DNA from: Fasciola hepatica
Taxonomy: Eukaryota > Platyhelminthes > Trematoda > Plagiorchiida > Fasciolidae
Assembly: GCA_948099385.1 (NCBI GenBank)
Contig: CANUEZ040000014.1
Span: 3,038,001 to 3,102,000 of the forward strand
Reading direction: 5' to 3'
Length of the DNA: 64,000 bases
Under the pieces are notes generated by a model. That model searched no databases, was not told where the DNA came from, and was given only the letters and a program-made list of their open reading frames with translations. This document shows, piece after piece, positions 1 through 10,930 of this stretch. The first letter of the stretch is position 1. Every line of letters begins with the position of its first letter. The position numbers were made by a program, and so were the translations under genes.

Positions 1-968
1 AGGTTGAATGTTGTGGCAATGGGTAACGGCAAGTGAGATGGTAGAAAGTAGTGGTGACTGGGTTCAACGGGATACGCAGGGGGTGGGTTGTTATCGCTCG
101 ACCAGGATCGACGAAATAACTGTAGTTCGTTGGACTGGCCCATTCTGTGTTCAGGAAGGAGCGTGGAGCTTGACAATGGAGGCCGTTGAATATAATTCAA
201 CTGGGGTTATTTATTTGTATCACTGAAGGGGAGGGAAATATGTTACAGAGGTTCTGCGGGAGGTGCTGAAGCTCAGCCAGATGATTGGGAAAATGCTTCG
301 GGATACCTGGAGAATACGGCATGTTTGGTCCCGATGCATAATGATGCTTTCCTCGGTGACCGTTTTTGCCTGCATTGTAAATTGGAGTTGGGAGGACCCG
401 GTCGATTAGCAGAGAAACCACGATGAGACAGCGAGGCGGGGTTGGCTGCTTCAGGGTGACACGGTTGCGTCCTGCCAGCCAACAAGCATGGTTTATTTGG
501 GGTATACTTGGAGTGCTTGGTGGGGGTTTTAAATGGTGCTCTGAGAGGACTTACGGGGGGATAACGGGAGTAGCTGGAGTAGCTAAAAGCTGTAGGGGAC
601 ACAGAATTCTGTCGGCTGATGGGACGATTGACTACGTAGTAGATCATGGCTTTTATGAACGATTTGTGTCCGCAAGATGGTGGGACATGAGTTGGGGCAG
701 GACGGGCTGTTGGCAACAGACTTCCCCGGAGTCTTTTTCAGTGGTTAGACAGTAAGCATTAGGTTGACATAAGCAGCGACATGCCTGGATGCACGGGACC
801 TTGGTGGCCCTGGGCTAATAATGGGTTTGGCATCGATATCGTTGCCGTTTGTGAGGGCGGAGGTTGACGGTAGAAGGCAGGGCCGTTTACTAGGAGGATG
901 TGCTGGAGACGGGGTGATGGTCAGGTCTAGGTCAACTAGCGTAGTGTAGGCAGCTGAGGGTTTTTCTG

Positions 969-1241
969 TTACGGGTGGCTCGACAGGCGGTGAGAGGAAG
1001 CGGCGACTGGTATTTCAGCCACAGGTTGCTTTGGTGAAGCTAAAGCGCTTTTTAATGATTGAAAAACCTCTCTCTGTAGGGGCGTTAAGTCCGGTGATAT
1101 TTTAATTCTTTTGAATGGGGTGGCGTTAACAATGATTTGCCTACTGTTGACGAATTCTCTAGCTGCTATTTCGTCAGCGAACTGGAACTTCAAAGGACAG
1201 CCGTTGCGTTGTAATTTTTTCGCAGCCGAGTGCAATAGCAC
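969..1241 (-). pseudogene. LINE ORF1 protein, continuation after frameshift
   Basis: This frame continues the ORF1 homology with GCPLKFQFADEIAAREFV, aligning with CPLLFQFTDEKIAREFI in the intact copy at 24.9-26.3 kb, and then PFKRIKISPDLTPLQREV, aligning with the conserved KSIKIQADRKPLQREV block. It overlaps the upstream fragment by about 50 bases in a different frame, so at least one indel separates them. After residue 70 the sequence becomes Ser/Pro/Ala rich and then stops. Confidence 0.75.
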
Positions 1242-1687
1242 CTGTTGTGTACAGTGTTGCGAGTATTCAGCATGGCAAGTTTGGTTGACGGCAGGGGCAG
1301 TCGGTCAGGGAAGTTGAAAACTAAAGCGCTTTTGGCGTTGGCTATACGCTTATAAATTTCAGTCTCAACTAAGCCCAAGAAACGGCCCATCATGGCTAGG
1401 CTTTGGCGATGAGCTATAGGGGTGGGTTCCATTGTGCTATATATAGGGGATATCTTTATTAGAATATCATCGATGGACTGGATCTGGCCATGCAGGTCCG
1501 CCACTCTTTTATCTACTTCGTTAATCTTCTTATTGGCTAAGTCATAAACATCAGCGAGAGCTACTGAGGATGGACTGAGTACAGACCGAATTTGAGTGTT
1601 CCTGGTTTTTCCGAGCCTGAGAGTACGAATTACCTGAGTTGCTCCCGAGATCTTGGCATGTTTACGGAGGACCTTTGGAGCTTCCAT
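1190..1687 (-). pseudogene. LINE ORF1 protein, N-terminal and RRM-like part (frameshifted)
   Basis: The reading frame begins with an ATG at 1687 on the minus strand. It has a basic N-terminus, a heptad-like stretch around residues 50-85 (possible coiled coil), and then the family signature SALVFNFPDRLPLPS, equivalent to NAVVFNIPDRL in the intact copy. A Cys-Tyr-Cys-Thr-Arg-Leu-Arg-Lys motif follows. The frame is lost just after it and resumes in the frame that starts at 1241. Family members are inferred to be RNA-binding ORF1 proteins that coat LINE RNA. This copy is a pseudogene because of the frameshift. Confidence 0.75.
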
Positions 1688-1872
1688 AAGTAGTTCAAAA
1701 GATAATGTGAAGAAGGCGGAAAGATTATGGGTCAGTAAGTTGAACTTTTCAGGAGTGTAAAGCCACGTAGAAAATTTTGGGTATTTTTCCTAAGCCTTTC
1801 TACCTAAATGGCGGAAGGTTATAAGCTTTATAAGCATAAAAACCAAACGTAGCCTGGGGAAAATAGAGACCC

Positions 1873-1883
1873 GGTGTAGCGCA
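1873..1883 (-). promoter_or_regulatory. LINE 5' leader motif (TGCGCTACACC), decayed left copy
   Basis: On the minus (sense) strand this reads TGCGCTACACCGGGTC, about 190 bases upstream of the ORF1 ATG at 1687. Near-identical blocks lie upstream of ORF1 at 14,617-14,630 and 24,597-24,608. The opposite strand reads GGTGTAGCGCAGCG, resembling a tRNA A box. A role in promotion or 5' end definition is inference. Confidence 0.45.
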
Positions 1884-2014
1884 GCGACCACAAAACCACT
1901 GGACCAGCATGAAAATACTTTGTTTTGCTCATCTCAGCTCAGCGGCGGTAAGATAGTTACTTTGGGGTACTGCACGTCGTGGGTAATTCTCTACCATGTA
2001 TCTTCAAAACAAGA

Positions 2015-2278
2015 TTAGCCACCCAGCATCTTTGAGGAGTTTGGTCCAACTATCGTAAGTCGAGAACCTAAGGATCCAATAATCATTCTACCCTTTGAGG
2101 TCTTCACAGCCATTGCGGCTACTTCGAGCTGGGAAGGAGCGTTTCCCTTGGGTTCGAGTGGCAATTCATCATGCCCCTTGGTCAAGAACTCTGGGCCGGA
2201 AAACCATGTACCCCTGCACAGCTGCCCGATTCTTGACCCTCTTGATACCAAATCAGCTGGGATGTTTTTGGAGTTCAC
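2015..2278 (-). pseudogene. BEL/Pao RNase H to integrase linker
   Basis: SKNIPADLVSRGSRIGQLC followed by WFSGPEFLTK matches the conserved 'NPADLxSRG...W..GP.FL' block found at the end of RNase H in BEL/Pao pol. It lies downstream, in minus sense, of the A17-type domain. Homology then stops, so the zinc-binding and catalytic parts of integrase are absent from the window. Confidence 0.75.
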
Positions 2279-2379
2279 GTGACGCCATCGTTAAGGTGTG
2301 GATAAATCCTGAATAATTGATATACGGTTTGCTACGAATATCTCCTGTCGGCTTGAGGTGTTACAAATCGGTTGTAGGG

Positions 2380-2844
2380 CTACCATAGAGTCGGCCACAG
2401 TGTTCTGGAGGCGACCTCTATTGCCAATTTAAGTTCCGTCTGACGCGACAGCCTGACGGCTAGAACCGCTGCCGCGAACCCGAGTCTGGGAATAGTGATA
2501 GCTTTAAGAGGGGCAACACGCGACTCCCCCATGGAGAATGCCGTGGTCGAAACACCATGTTTGCCATTCGTGCGTAAACACACTACTGCTCCATAGCCAT
2601 ATTGTGATGCGTCTGAAAAACAGTGTAGTTGGTATTCTCTGAGAAACTCTGCTGGAGCTGGGATCAAGCAAAGGCAAATTTTGATTTGGTTAATCCCTTG
2701 TAGTTGCTGGACCAAATTTTCCCACTGTTCATTGTGACAGATGTCGAACTTGCCGTCCCATCTTAATTTCAGTAGGCATAGTTCTTGTAGCAACAGCTTT
2801 GCTGGAAGCAAGGCAGGTGCCTCAAAGCCTAACGGATCATGCAT
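2380..2844 (-). pseudogene. BEL/Pao RNase H / A17-type domain
   Basis: This frame begins with HDPLGFEAPALLPAKLLLQELC and continues with CFSDASQYGYGAVVCLRTNG, SRVAPLKAITIPRLGFAAAVLAVRL. These are hallmark blocks of the region after reverse transcriptase in BEL/Pao elements, described in Pfam as the Pao/A17 region. The FSDAS motif retains the first RNase H acidic residue. The frame is open for 154 residues and then breaks. Confidence 0.85.
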
Positions 2845-3042
2845 CGAGGCAACATATGACAGGAGTGATCTATTGATAACAGGTTCAAATGGTTTGGTGA
2901 TAAAACTGAAAGTATTTGACTTCCCGTTCCACTCGAAGCTGGGGGTCCTAAACTTATTCGTTGGTTTTAAGTCCAGACACAGGTTTTTGTCTGCCCGGTC
3001 TTTAACCGGTACATCAATAAGGGCATCGGCCGATTTTCTACG

Positions 3043-3896
3043 TTACTTTGTCGGGTAAAAGCCCGATTCCCAGAGCGCCGACAGCAAATGGCTCCTCACT
3101 AGTCGGAGGTCTCTCACCGATTTGCAGCCAATGAGATCGTCAACATAAAAGGACCTTTGCAAATACTTAGGATCAAATTCTAATGACTGGTTCGTATTAT
3201 TAATAATTACTCTGTTCAAAGCAAACATGGCACAACATGGTGAGGAAGTCGCTTCGACAGGGTGCACGGTCACTTGGTATACTTTTGGCGCGCGTCCCAA
3301 GTCTCCTTCTGTCCACCACAAGAACCTTAGGCATGAGCGCTGATGTTAAGGTACCTTCACTTGATGAAACTTCGCTTCGATGTCCGCCACTACGGCGAAA
3401 GTGTGTTCTCAAAACCGTGCTATTACTCCGCATAGGTTACTCGTGAGCTCTGGACCAAAACATAATTGAAGGTTCAAAGAGGTGTTCTGATATTTACTTG
3501 CACAGTCGAAAAAACCCTGAGTTTCTCTGGTTTCGTGGGGTTGATTACATGGTGATGCGGCAAATGCCAAACATGACCGGGGAAGTCCTCCATAACATGT
3601 TGGCACCTTCCAGCGTAACCTTTGGCTATGTAACTATACATCTCCTCAGCATGGCGTTCTCTGAGGTCAGCGTGTTTCATTGGTCGAGTCTTCAGCCGCA
3701 ACAAACGTTCCCGTGCTATCGGTTGGTTGTTCGGAAGACTTAGGCTACCATCTTCAAGTTTTCCGTTTAAGAACCGAGTAGATGATTCTAGGATTTTGGG
3801 CACCCGATAATCTTCTTTTGATGTTGATTTACCCGAAGACCGTGGATTCGTTGAACGCCGAGGCACACAACCTCTACCCGGTCCATAGAGGGTCAC
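3043..3896 (-). pseudogene. BEL/Pao reverse transcriptase, in three frames
   Basis: The N-terminal part (3896-3474) carries LSLPNNQPIARERLLRLK and VWHLPHHHVINPTKPEKLRV, the fingers region of BEL/Pao polymerases. The next frame supplies LNLQLCFGPELTSNLCGVIARF. The frame 3321-3043 supplies VHPVEATSSPCCAMFALNRV and the catalytic box RSFYVDDLIG, where Y-V-D-D is intact. At least two frameshifts separate these blocks, so no functional polymerase could be made. The fragment order fixes the element on the minus strand. Confidence 0.88.
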
Positions 3897-4268
3897 CCTT
3901 ATTTATATAATCAACGCGAACCTTTCTATGGTCATGGATGAAGACTGGTCCCACGACAGTCCAACTGAGGGGCGTACTTATAGCGTAAGGTTCCGCTTTC
4001 CCGCCGTATCGATGTTCTATCACCCAATGCGCCGCTGGTAGCTTCCTACCTGTCAGTGTTGATACCCTCCCGCCTTCAATAGACGGTGGGTTGATACCGC
4101 GCAGATGAGCCCAATCGTTATTTCGACCAGGGACAAGACGTTTCCACTCGGGGAGCTGTCGGACTTTCCAAGCTCGTCTGATTTCTATACGTTGCCCACC
4201 TTCTAAGGAACAAGCTGAAACCCAACCATCTCAGGGTCTACCTCAGTTGCCTGCATGATGACTGAAAC

Positions 4269-4884
4269 TTAGAGCGTGGCTGGTTGCCCAGTCAAACCCA
4301 ATTCATTCGCCAGGTTCTTGTCTATAAGAGTGGAGTCGGAATCTCCTTCTAGGAATGCATGGGCTTTTGTTGATCCTAGTGGCCCGAACACCATGACCGA
4401 TATGATTCCCAAAGAGGTCGTACAATTTCTGGCCAAAGTTCCATGGTAACGGGCGTTGTCTTGGATAGTCACCGGATTCCGCCCCGGACTCACTGGCTCT
4501 TATGGGCGCAGTAAGGGGTGGTGACCCAGCGTACAATCTCCCACAACACAGATCATGCGTAACCTGCAACTGACGGACTCGTGATTCGGTTTCAGGCATA
4601 AGTGACGCATTTTTTAACCTCAACATAGAAAAGCCTTTCAGGTAAATTCCACGCCATGAACTTCCCACACCGATCTTTAAATGATCTCTCTTGCAGTGCA
4701 TACAGCACCTGCATGCCATTGTCGGCTTGACAGAGGTCGCTGGAGTGGCTTGTGAGTGATGCTGTGACCCTTGGTGCGGTGCTTTTCGGTCAGCAGGAGG
4801 TCGTGCTTGTGGGTTCGGCCAAGTGACAGAATAGGATTGATGAACCATTTGCACATCAGCCCTCTCATCTACAATTTCGGCCAA
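4269..4884 (-). pseudogene. BEL/Pao gag C-terminus and protease region, frameshifted
   Basis: The frame ending at 4303 has a Cys/His cluster (CMHCKRDH, roughly C-x2-C-x3-H) typical of the knuckle between gag and protease in BEL elements. The frame 4493-4269 has the protease-like block AHAFLEGDSDSTLIDKNLAN followed by ELGLTGQPATL. In intact BEL proteases this is a D-[ST]-G type active-site strand followed by TLI and a 'LGL-x-G' turn. The expected Asp is Glu here and the Gly is displaced, so the protease would be inactive. Confidence 0.7.
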
Positions 4885-4973
4885 ACCAGGGAAGGTTGGT
4901 TCACGGCCTGGTGGTAAGATAGGAGCGTCGACCTCAGACCACCTGAACTGGAGGGCTTGAGGTAGTCGGCGTA

Positions 4974-5735
4974 CTATTTCCTAAAGCACTCTAGAGGCAC
5001 TGAGTCAGAAACACGATTTAACTGACGCAAGGTGTTATGGCGGTTCCACGTTTCCCCGGCCAATTTCATCAGAGCCAAAGCGTCCATGGTTTTATTGACG
5101 GGCCCGTCCACGAGGCTATCTAGGTGTGCCCTGGCTATCACAAGGGCTTGGCCAAACCTCCTACGGAGAGTTTCCAAGGCTCCTCGGTAGCCCTCGCTTG
5201 GGTCCAGAATAGAACGGACCTCGATGGCTTCTTTAGCACTGCCCTTACAGTAGTGTACTAAATACCATAGGCGACTCTCGTATTCCATATTTAGTTTCCC
5301 AGTGGCACTATCAAAACTTCTCATGAACAGGAAATACTTTTTCGGGTTTCCATTAAAATAAATTATTTCTCTTTGTGGCAAAGTGAATGAATGAGATATG
5401 GGCACCTGACTAAAATTCTGAAAACCACTGATCTTATTTGGTGGAAATGTTGGCGCATCGAAGCCGGGAACGGCTGGAGCACTAGCCCTGAATACCAAGG
5501 TAGACAGCGGCCGCAATCGCTCGACCAATAGGGATCCACCGCCGGCTGGTTTCTCTTCGACTGTGGTAGCTCTTGCATATTGATCCTCATAATTTCCACC
5601 CTTCATATTGGACTTGCACTCTAAAGTGCGCAAACATTCTCTAAATTCCTTGAAGAGATCTACAGTTTCTTGCGACTCAGTCGTGCCCGTTTCCCGATCG
5701 GGGGCCGATAACGACTTGTCTGAATGGGTTTGCAT
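4974..5735 (-). CDS. BEL/Pao gag-like polyprotein N-terminus
   Basis: This is a 253-residue open frame from an ATG at 5735. The middle and C-terminal part matches the gag/DUF1759 region that precedes BEL/Pao polymerases. It contains a proline-rich run, LPQREIIYFNGNPKKYFLFM (the typical 'P-x-F-x-G-p-x-x-Y-x-x-F' block), SRLWYLVHYCKGSAKEAIE, and ALETLRRRFGQ. Gag forms the particle that packages element RNA. The frame stops at 4974 and homology resumes in another frame, so gag and pol are no longer continuous. It is the longest undamaged piece of this element. Confidence 0.8.
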   Translation of the reverse strand: MQTHSDKSLSAPDRETGTTESQETVDLFKEFRECLRTLECKSNMKGGNYEDQYARATTVEEKPAGGGSLLVERLRPLSTLVFRASAPAVPGFDAPTFPPNKISGFQNFSQVPISHSFTLPQREIIYFNGNPKKYFLFMRSFDSATGKLNMEYESRLWYLVHYCKGSAKEAIEVRSILDPSEGYRGALETLRRRFGQALVIARAHLDSLVDGPVNKTMDALALMKLAGETWNRHNTLRQLNRVSDSVPLECFRK

Positions 5736-6355
5736 TGCTTGGTAAGTTGGCTAACTGTAAGCGAAATCCCTTCGACCGTCAAATTTGACCCTTTCGACTG
5801 AATTCAACTCAGATTCGTACGACCTAATTGCTTTCAGCTTTTCTAGGGTGCTTCTTCTCGGTGTGGCTTACTTCGCGTTTCAAACAAATTTTGAAAGACT
5901 TTCACTGATAGACGTATTAATCCGAATTACTGTTCTATCATCGGTACAACGTTAATGAACACTGAATAACCAAAACATACAGCCAAATTTTTAACGGAGC
6001 GAGACACAGATCGTGTACAGTCAGATTTATTGTCAAACCAGGCGACGGCGTCATATGTTCATTTAAACAAATGCAGGTCATTGTCAGAAAGAGGAAAACG
6101 GATAAGACAGTTTAAAGCACATGAAAGAGTACGATCGAATCAATGTGACATAAACAAAACCAAATCGTCACACCACCGTCAGATTGGATTAGGGACCAAT
6201 CACGAATCGGGACTGAGTTCAGTAAAATGACCAACTCTGAGCCAACAACACAGCGGAACGACTTGGGAGAGGTTCACATGTAGATTGTGGCTACTAACGA
6301 GCCGTTGGTAGCCAGTAAACAAAACGTTTAGTTCATAAGAATCGTACAAGCACTT
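5736..6355. other. Stretch upstream of the BEL/Pao gag, no gene recognised
   Basis: This is where the BEL leader and 5' LTR should lie. I see no convincing LTR ends and no long or family-matching reading frame. The sequence is AT-leaning and ends at the tail of a minus-strand LINE at about 6.36 kb. Confidence 0.5.
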
Positions 6356-6480
6356 ACATAATGATAGTAGTATTGGTATATTTCTCGGCCATGGTCAAGA
6401 CGCAGGCCCAAGCGCATGACCATAGTGTAATACGTTACTCGACAGGATGAACTATTCACAAATTTCAAGAGTTAAAGTCA
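6356..6480 (-). mobile_element. LINE 3' end (hairpin and tail), minus strand
   Basis: On the minus strand, GCCTGCGTCTTGACCATGG, then GAGAAATATACC, then an AT-rich ACTACTATCAT tail aligns with the 3' terminus of LINE-A (CTTGACCACGATCAAGAAATAACCATTATT). The stem of the terminal hairpin keeps four of five pairs. How far the element extends to the right is unclear. The plus strand stays G/T-rich to about 9.7 kb, as expected if a long C-rich LINE 3' UTR on minus fills it, but I could not align it. Confidence 0.6.
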
Positions 6481-9400
6481 AGGGTATCGACGACAGAAAA
6501 ACAGCCAGCAATGGTTTGAATAGACCACTCTCATAAAGGTTTGCGCGGTCATTCCGAACCAGTTTCGAATCCGAGCCGGGCCGTGGTTCGGCGTGAGGAT
6601 GTCGACAGAATCGTCAACACAGTGCCAAAGACGCAATATGAACGAGAATGATGCAAGCCAAGGAAAACTGCGGTTTGCTGGTGTTCTGCGAGCAAAGTAG
6701 TTTCTGAACAAGAGGAATAAGAAAGAATAGAAAGTTGCAAAGAAGTATACTCGGGAAAATCAATGCACACGAAGAGGCTAACAGTCCACGATGATGATGC
6801 AAGCCCAGAGTAACAGATTTACCGGAATTTAACAAAAGCGATGAGTTTCGAAACAGGAAGATATGAGTCCTGTTTGGTGAAAGTGCACTTGGGAACACTG
6901 GTGGATGTGGGAGGGAAAGCGGTCCTTAAAAAGAAGCGTCTAATTCCAGGATCAGTAACCTGTACCATTCGGAAATTAGAGAGCCCAACTGGAGGGTCCT
7001 GGAGAAGAGGACGGTCAAATTCCAGCAGGCTACGTTTCGTGGGCAAAACAAACCGTGGCAACTGGTAGTAAAGTGGAAAATCTCCTCATGACTTGTGCGT
7101 TATTACGCTGTTTCACTGACATCATATATATATATATATATATTGACGCATTCAGCCTCAGTGTTATTCAGCGTCTTTTCTGGTAACGTACAAGCTCCCA
7201 TGGGTATGTTTCGTCTGGAGGGGTCAAGTAGGTCTCGGTCAATCTGCCGAGTGTGTCGAAATACGACGGATTAAACTGATGACTGGTACTGACCGATATA
7301 TTAGCAGGATGCGCGTGAACTGGAATTTGTTTTGGCTGCAATGGTGATATCGGCAAAATGGGCTCAGCGTTAGAAAACTCTGAACGATCTGACAAGCAAT
7401 TAGGAGTATTTCCTATCGGGCTGCTTGATTGCGGTCCCAGTTGCTATGAAAGGTTCCACTTGGGTCTCTGTCGGTACGAGTCAAAGTGGCACCTTTGGTT
7501 ATTTAATATGGCGACTGAGATAGTGGGTGAAAACGCGCCTGAATCATAGAGTAATTGCTGTTTGGACGTGGTTCCAGCTGTGGGTCACGGTAATATATGA
7601 CGACAGCAATAACGAACTGGTTGGGTTTATATGAGTGGGGCATGAATGAGGTTTCGTTGAAGCTGTCTGTGGCATCTACTCCACATACTGGGTAAAGTGG
7701 GCCCCCAGTGGATTTTGCTATACTGCTACAGGCCAGCGAAGTTGCGTAAACCGGTTGGGCAGCTGTGTTTGCATTCCGAAGGATCCATGGTTTGCACACT
7801 GGCACGGCCGTGCCCAGATACTAATAAAAACCTAAGGCCTCACGGTTTAGAATAACTAGTAATGGTAACTTTCAGTACCGTTTGCTTGCGCAGAACGCAT
7901 TTTGGCACCGAGGCTGTAAAATAGGTTTGAGGTGACAGACTGCGATTGAGTGAAACTGGTACACTGTTAGGATAGAGTTATACTGTTACTGTCTCTTATG
8001 GTATATTGGTTATTCTAAACTGAATAGCCTCTGGGGAGCCTTAAAGTAGAAGATACTATTAGGGTTTCGGTGGTGATGCACTAGAGGAAATTGGTCACGT
8101 GCCGAGATAAGTAGATGTAAGTTCGTCTGTACTCTTACTCGACGGTGCTAGCTTACTGAGATTATACTCCAGTACGAGCGAGCAAATCTGACGTAGTGGT
8201 GTTTGCAAGGTTATCGTGGTATCTTTGTCGTCGTTATAATATGGCAAAGCAGGAAAATACTAACGTGCGGATTGGTTTGAAGAACCGCGAGAGGTGGTAA
8301 CTGGCTTGGACCAAGTTTTCGTCAGGGAAGCAAACTTTAAAGGCCTACATTCGGTGCTCATGGTGGGCGGCACTAGGGCCTACTTTAGGTAGGGAGGTAG
8401 CAAGATACGCAACCACTGATATCCGGCACGTGGCGCTCCAAGAATGATACACACATTTTTAGACGTTTTTATTATTTTTTATGGTTTCATCACAATCAGA
8501 TATCTGGCTGTCAGAGAAGGCGAAGCTGCTTTTGGTGGGCGACCCCAGCTCCCACGCCCCGGCCGAAACATGGGCCGCATGTAACAAGCCGAGTTGGGAA
8601 TAGGTCAGCCACACCAGTCAATCCGTAGCAACACTGCAACCCAGAGACATGGGTCACATGTGACAAGGCTGGTGTGCCTGGAAGACGAAGCAATGGGATA
8701 TGTTTTCCCACTTTTTATGCCAATCGCTTACTTTTTAGTGGTCACGTCTTATTGGTGGTCAACTCTGCGCAGGGAGACCATCACGGCCAGGAATGTTTGC
8801 AGAAATTCCGCGCTAACACTCACCTTATCCGCGAAGCCAGAACCCCAGAGCCGTTTACAAGAGTTAGAGTCAACAACAGCTTGCGATTATTCGATGGGGT
8901 CTATGTTAGCCAAAACACCGGTTAACACATAGGTGGGGCACTACTTGCAGTAGTAACATCGTGATGCATTGGGAAGATCCACAGGTGGTTTGTAGTTTTG
9001 TTGGCTAATTATCAGATGCTTTATAAGCCAGTCATGGGAGGATGCTAGAGTTATGTGACAGGGAGGGAAGTTGAGCTGTGATTGTCTAACGGTTCGATAT
9101 AGAGTGATCACTGGATGAAGGCTGAGGAGTCTGACAGATGCTGCATATTGGGTTAGAGACAGAGGTGAAGACTAGGTGAAACTAGCTCTGGGAATGTTTA
9201 AAGACTATCATCCATGCAACCAGTGGTATTTCGCATATTCAAATACGATTTCAGAGGCACTGGCCTCAGTCATGAAAGCTACTATGTTTAGGCACTGTAA
9301 CCTGGTAGGTTTACGCTAAGGTGATGGCAACCACAATGCATGGTGTGGCACATCCCAGAGATCATCGAGGGTTCTGGTTAGTATCCAGCGCTTTTCTCGT

Positions 9401-9779
9401 AGGCTCTATCAATGGTCACATATGGACTTATAAGAGTGGCCAGTTTTCGGATTCCAGCGCTACGTGTAGCCTAGAATCAAATGCTATTTGGGAATCTCAG
9501 GAACGGATATCAGCTTGGAGTTTATTCCACAAAGTTGCATATGTGGGGAGGGAGAAGTTCAGCCCTGTGGATTTCCGAGAAGTAGGGATCATTATACGGT
9601 GCTTCCTTTTGCTCAGCTGAGGTGTCTAGTTTATACCGAACTGAACTTGGCTAGAGGATACGGCTTGTTTGTGGAGGAAACTAAACAAAAATGCAAGGTT
9701 GAGTTTCATTCTTTTAAGCCACAGAGGGCATCTATGACTGCCATTTGATAAGTTTATGTGGACTGTATTTTTGACCTTG
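6481..9779. other. 3.3 kb without recognisable genes, probably decayed retroelement
   Basis: Many short frames exist on both strands but none shows a family motif. The plus strand is G/T-rich, the mirror image of the C/T-rich 3' UTR of LINE-A. A (TA)n microsatellite lies at 7124-7144. I cannot assign the 8.5-8.9 kb region. Confidence 0.4.
7124..7144. repeat. (TA)n microsatellite
   Basis: About ten uninterrupted AT dinucleotides are present, directly visible. Confidence 0.9.
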
Positions 9780-10258
9780 TCTTATGGTAATGATCTCACC
9801 CGGTTTCTCGTTATTGACCCTTCAAAGATCTAGTTGATGCGCCTTCGCTTCTTCCTCTGAAAGCCCAAACCAGTCGCAGCCAGTTTTCGGCACCCTTAAG
9901 GTATACTGGGTATTATTGCTGACTCGAATCACTGTCCATGTTGTAATGCCTGACACCTGTTGCTTTGCCGGTTTTGCAAACACTGCACTTCTACTATCCT
10001 CCAGTGTCACTCATGTCAGCCTTTCCACGTTTGTCCAGCTACCCTCAAAGCTCCTTCCCGAATTCAAAACTGATTCATAATTCCTACGTTGAACATCTCT
10101 TCTTTGGTTCACTCAAACACTGCCCAGCTTTATTGTTTTATTTCTGGCGCTGCGTGAATCTTAAATTTGAAACTTATGAATGTCTCATGTTGTTATATAC
10201 TGCTGTACCCTTCTGCGTGTGTCTTCATCACGGTCAAAAAATATACCAATAATAATAA
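9780..10258 (+). mobile_element. LINE 3' UTR fragment and tail, plus strand
   Basis: The segment GTTTTGCAAACACTGCACTT, a CT-rich stretch with CCCGAATTC, CACTCAAACACTGCCCAGC, and a GTGTGTCTTCATCACGGTCAA...AATAATAATAACA end can be aligned block by block with the last 700 bases of LINE-A (about 23.2-23.9 kb). This is a 5'-truncated insertion of the same family, carrying only 3' UTR. Its tail abuts the RTE remnant to the right. Confidence 0.75.
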
Positions 10259-10269
10259 CATTGTACGTC

Positions 10270-10930
10270 CCCGTCACCTTGAACTGCCTAGATTTAGTAC
10301 TTGATACAGATGATGAAACCTGGTTCCAAACACTCAACATCCGACCCCAGCAATGCTGATACTGCGTTCACACAATATTTGGGCAATGCTGTGGAGACTT
10401 CAATGTTTGGACACCGACAGTCTTCGCCTACCTTCTACCCTCAACGGCCATGTTTCGGAATCGCGTAGAAGGATGAACTTAACAGCCGAGTTGTACACTC
10501 TACTCCTAGCAGACACCTGGATGTCACGCCGACGCCACGGGTGGTGGACTTTGGAAAAAGCCAAAAGTATCCTCCGTATACGCGACGGCACTTAGTCTGA
10601 TATCCGTCCAACCCTTGAAACGTAACTTCTCAAGCGACAAAACTCATTCACTTCAGCCAGAGCTTTACCTGCGAAGAACAGGTTTGGAGTTCAGTCATCC
10701 CAGTCCTGCAAGGGCATCTTTCACTTTTAAGTTGCAAAAGGCAGCCCAAACATTCCTACACCTTTGTCTAGGTTATCTAGGAAGGTTTTCAGCTTACATG
10801 GACCTTCACTCGGAGGAATGATATCTTCTGCGTATTCCGAGCCATGCAGTTTAGGGCTCAGGGGAAGACTGGTGTCGCCTTTTCTACGTGAGGGTGGGGC
10901 CATCTGGACGACCAATTCACTTACCAGTCT
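10270..10930 (-). mobile_element. RTE-like non-LTR reverse transcriptase remnant, minus strand
   Basis: Minus-strand blocks in order are: GSEYAEDIIPPSEGPCKLKTF (degraded 'LEYADDI' catalytic region), LDNLDKGVGMFGLPFA, then WRRRDIQVSARSRVYNSAVKF and RDSETWPLRVEGRRRLSVSKH. These match the palm-to-thumb region of RTE-type LINEs ('LWRRRDI...[23 protein letters not shown]...RRLSVFDHR'). The second catalytic Asp context is changed (A-E-D) and several frameshifts are present, so this is a dead fragment. No tail was identified. Confidence 0.75.

Larger units (their letters stand above)
1..1900 (-). mobile_element. Decayed two-ORF LINE copy, 5' part (ORF1 region), minus strand
   Basis: This is a 5' portion of the same LINE superfamily as the copies at 14.6 and 24.6 kb. 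The minus strand carries ORF1 in two frames (1687-1190, then 1241-969). Further along, minus-strand frames between 716 and 197 are rich in Pro, Ser and Tyr, as is the ORF1 C-terminus of the better copies. The plus strand is G-rich here, the mirror of the C-rich sense strand of those copies. No endonuclease or reverse transcriptase is visible before the window edge, so the element continues to the left or is truncated. The 5' end is placed near 1.9 kb because the leader motif seen in two other copies occurs at 1873-1883. Confidence 0.7.
2015..5735 (-). mobile_element. BEL/Pao LTR retrotransposon remnant (gag-PR-RT-RH), minus strand
   Basis: Successive minus-strand frames give the BEL/Pao order: gag with a DUF1759-like region, a Cys/His cluster, an aspartic protease, reverse transcriptase, then the A17-type/RNase H region ending in NIPADLVSRGSR. 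The coding line is broken by many frameshifts and stops. Integrase is not present: homology ends near 2.0 kb, where the minus-strand LINE begins. No LTR pair was recognised. The element is therefore a 3'-truncated or interrupted, non-functional copy. Confidence 0.88.

Noticed and set aside
8594..8932. 112-codon plus-strand frame
   Set aside because: It overlaps another frame of similar length, has no family motif and sits in G/T-rich presumed retroelement debris.
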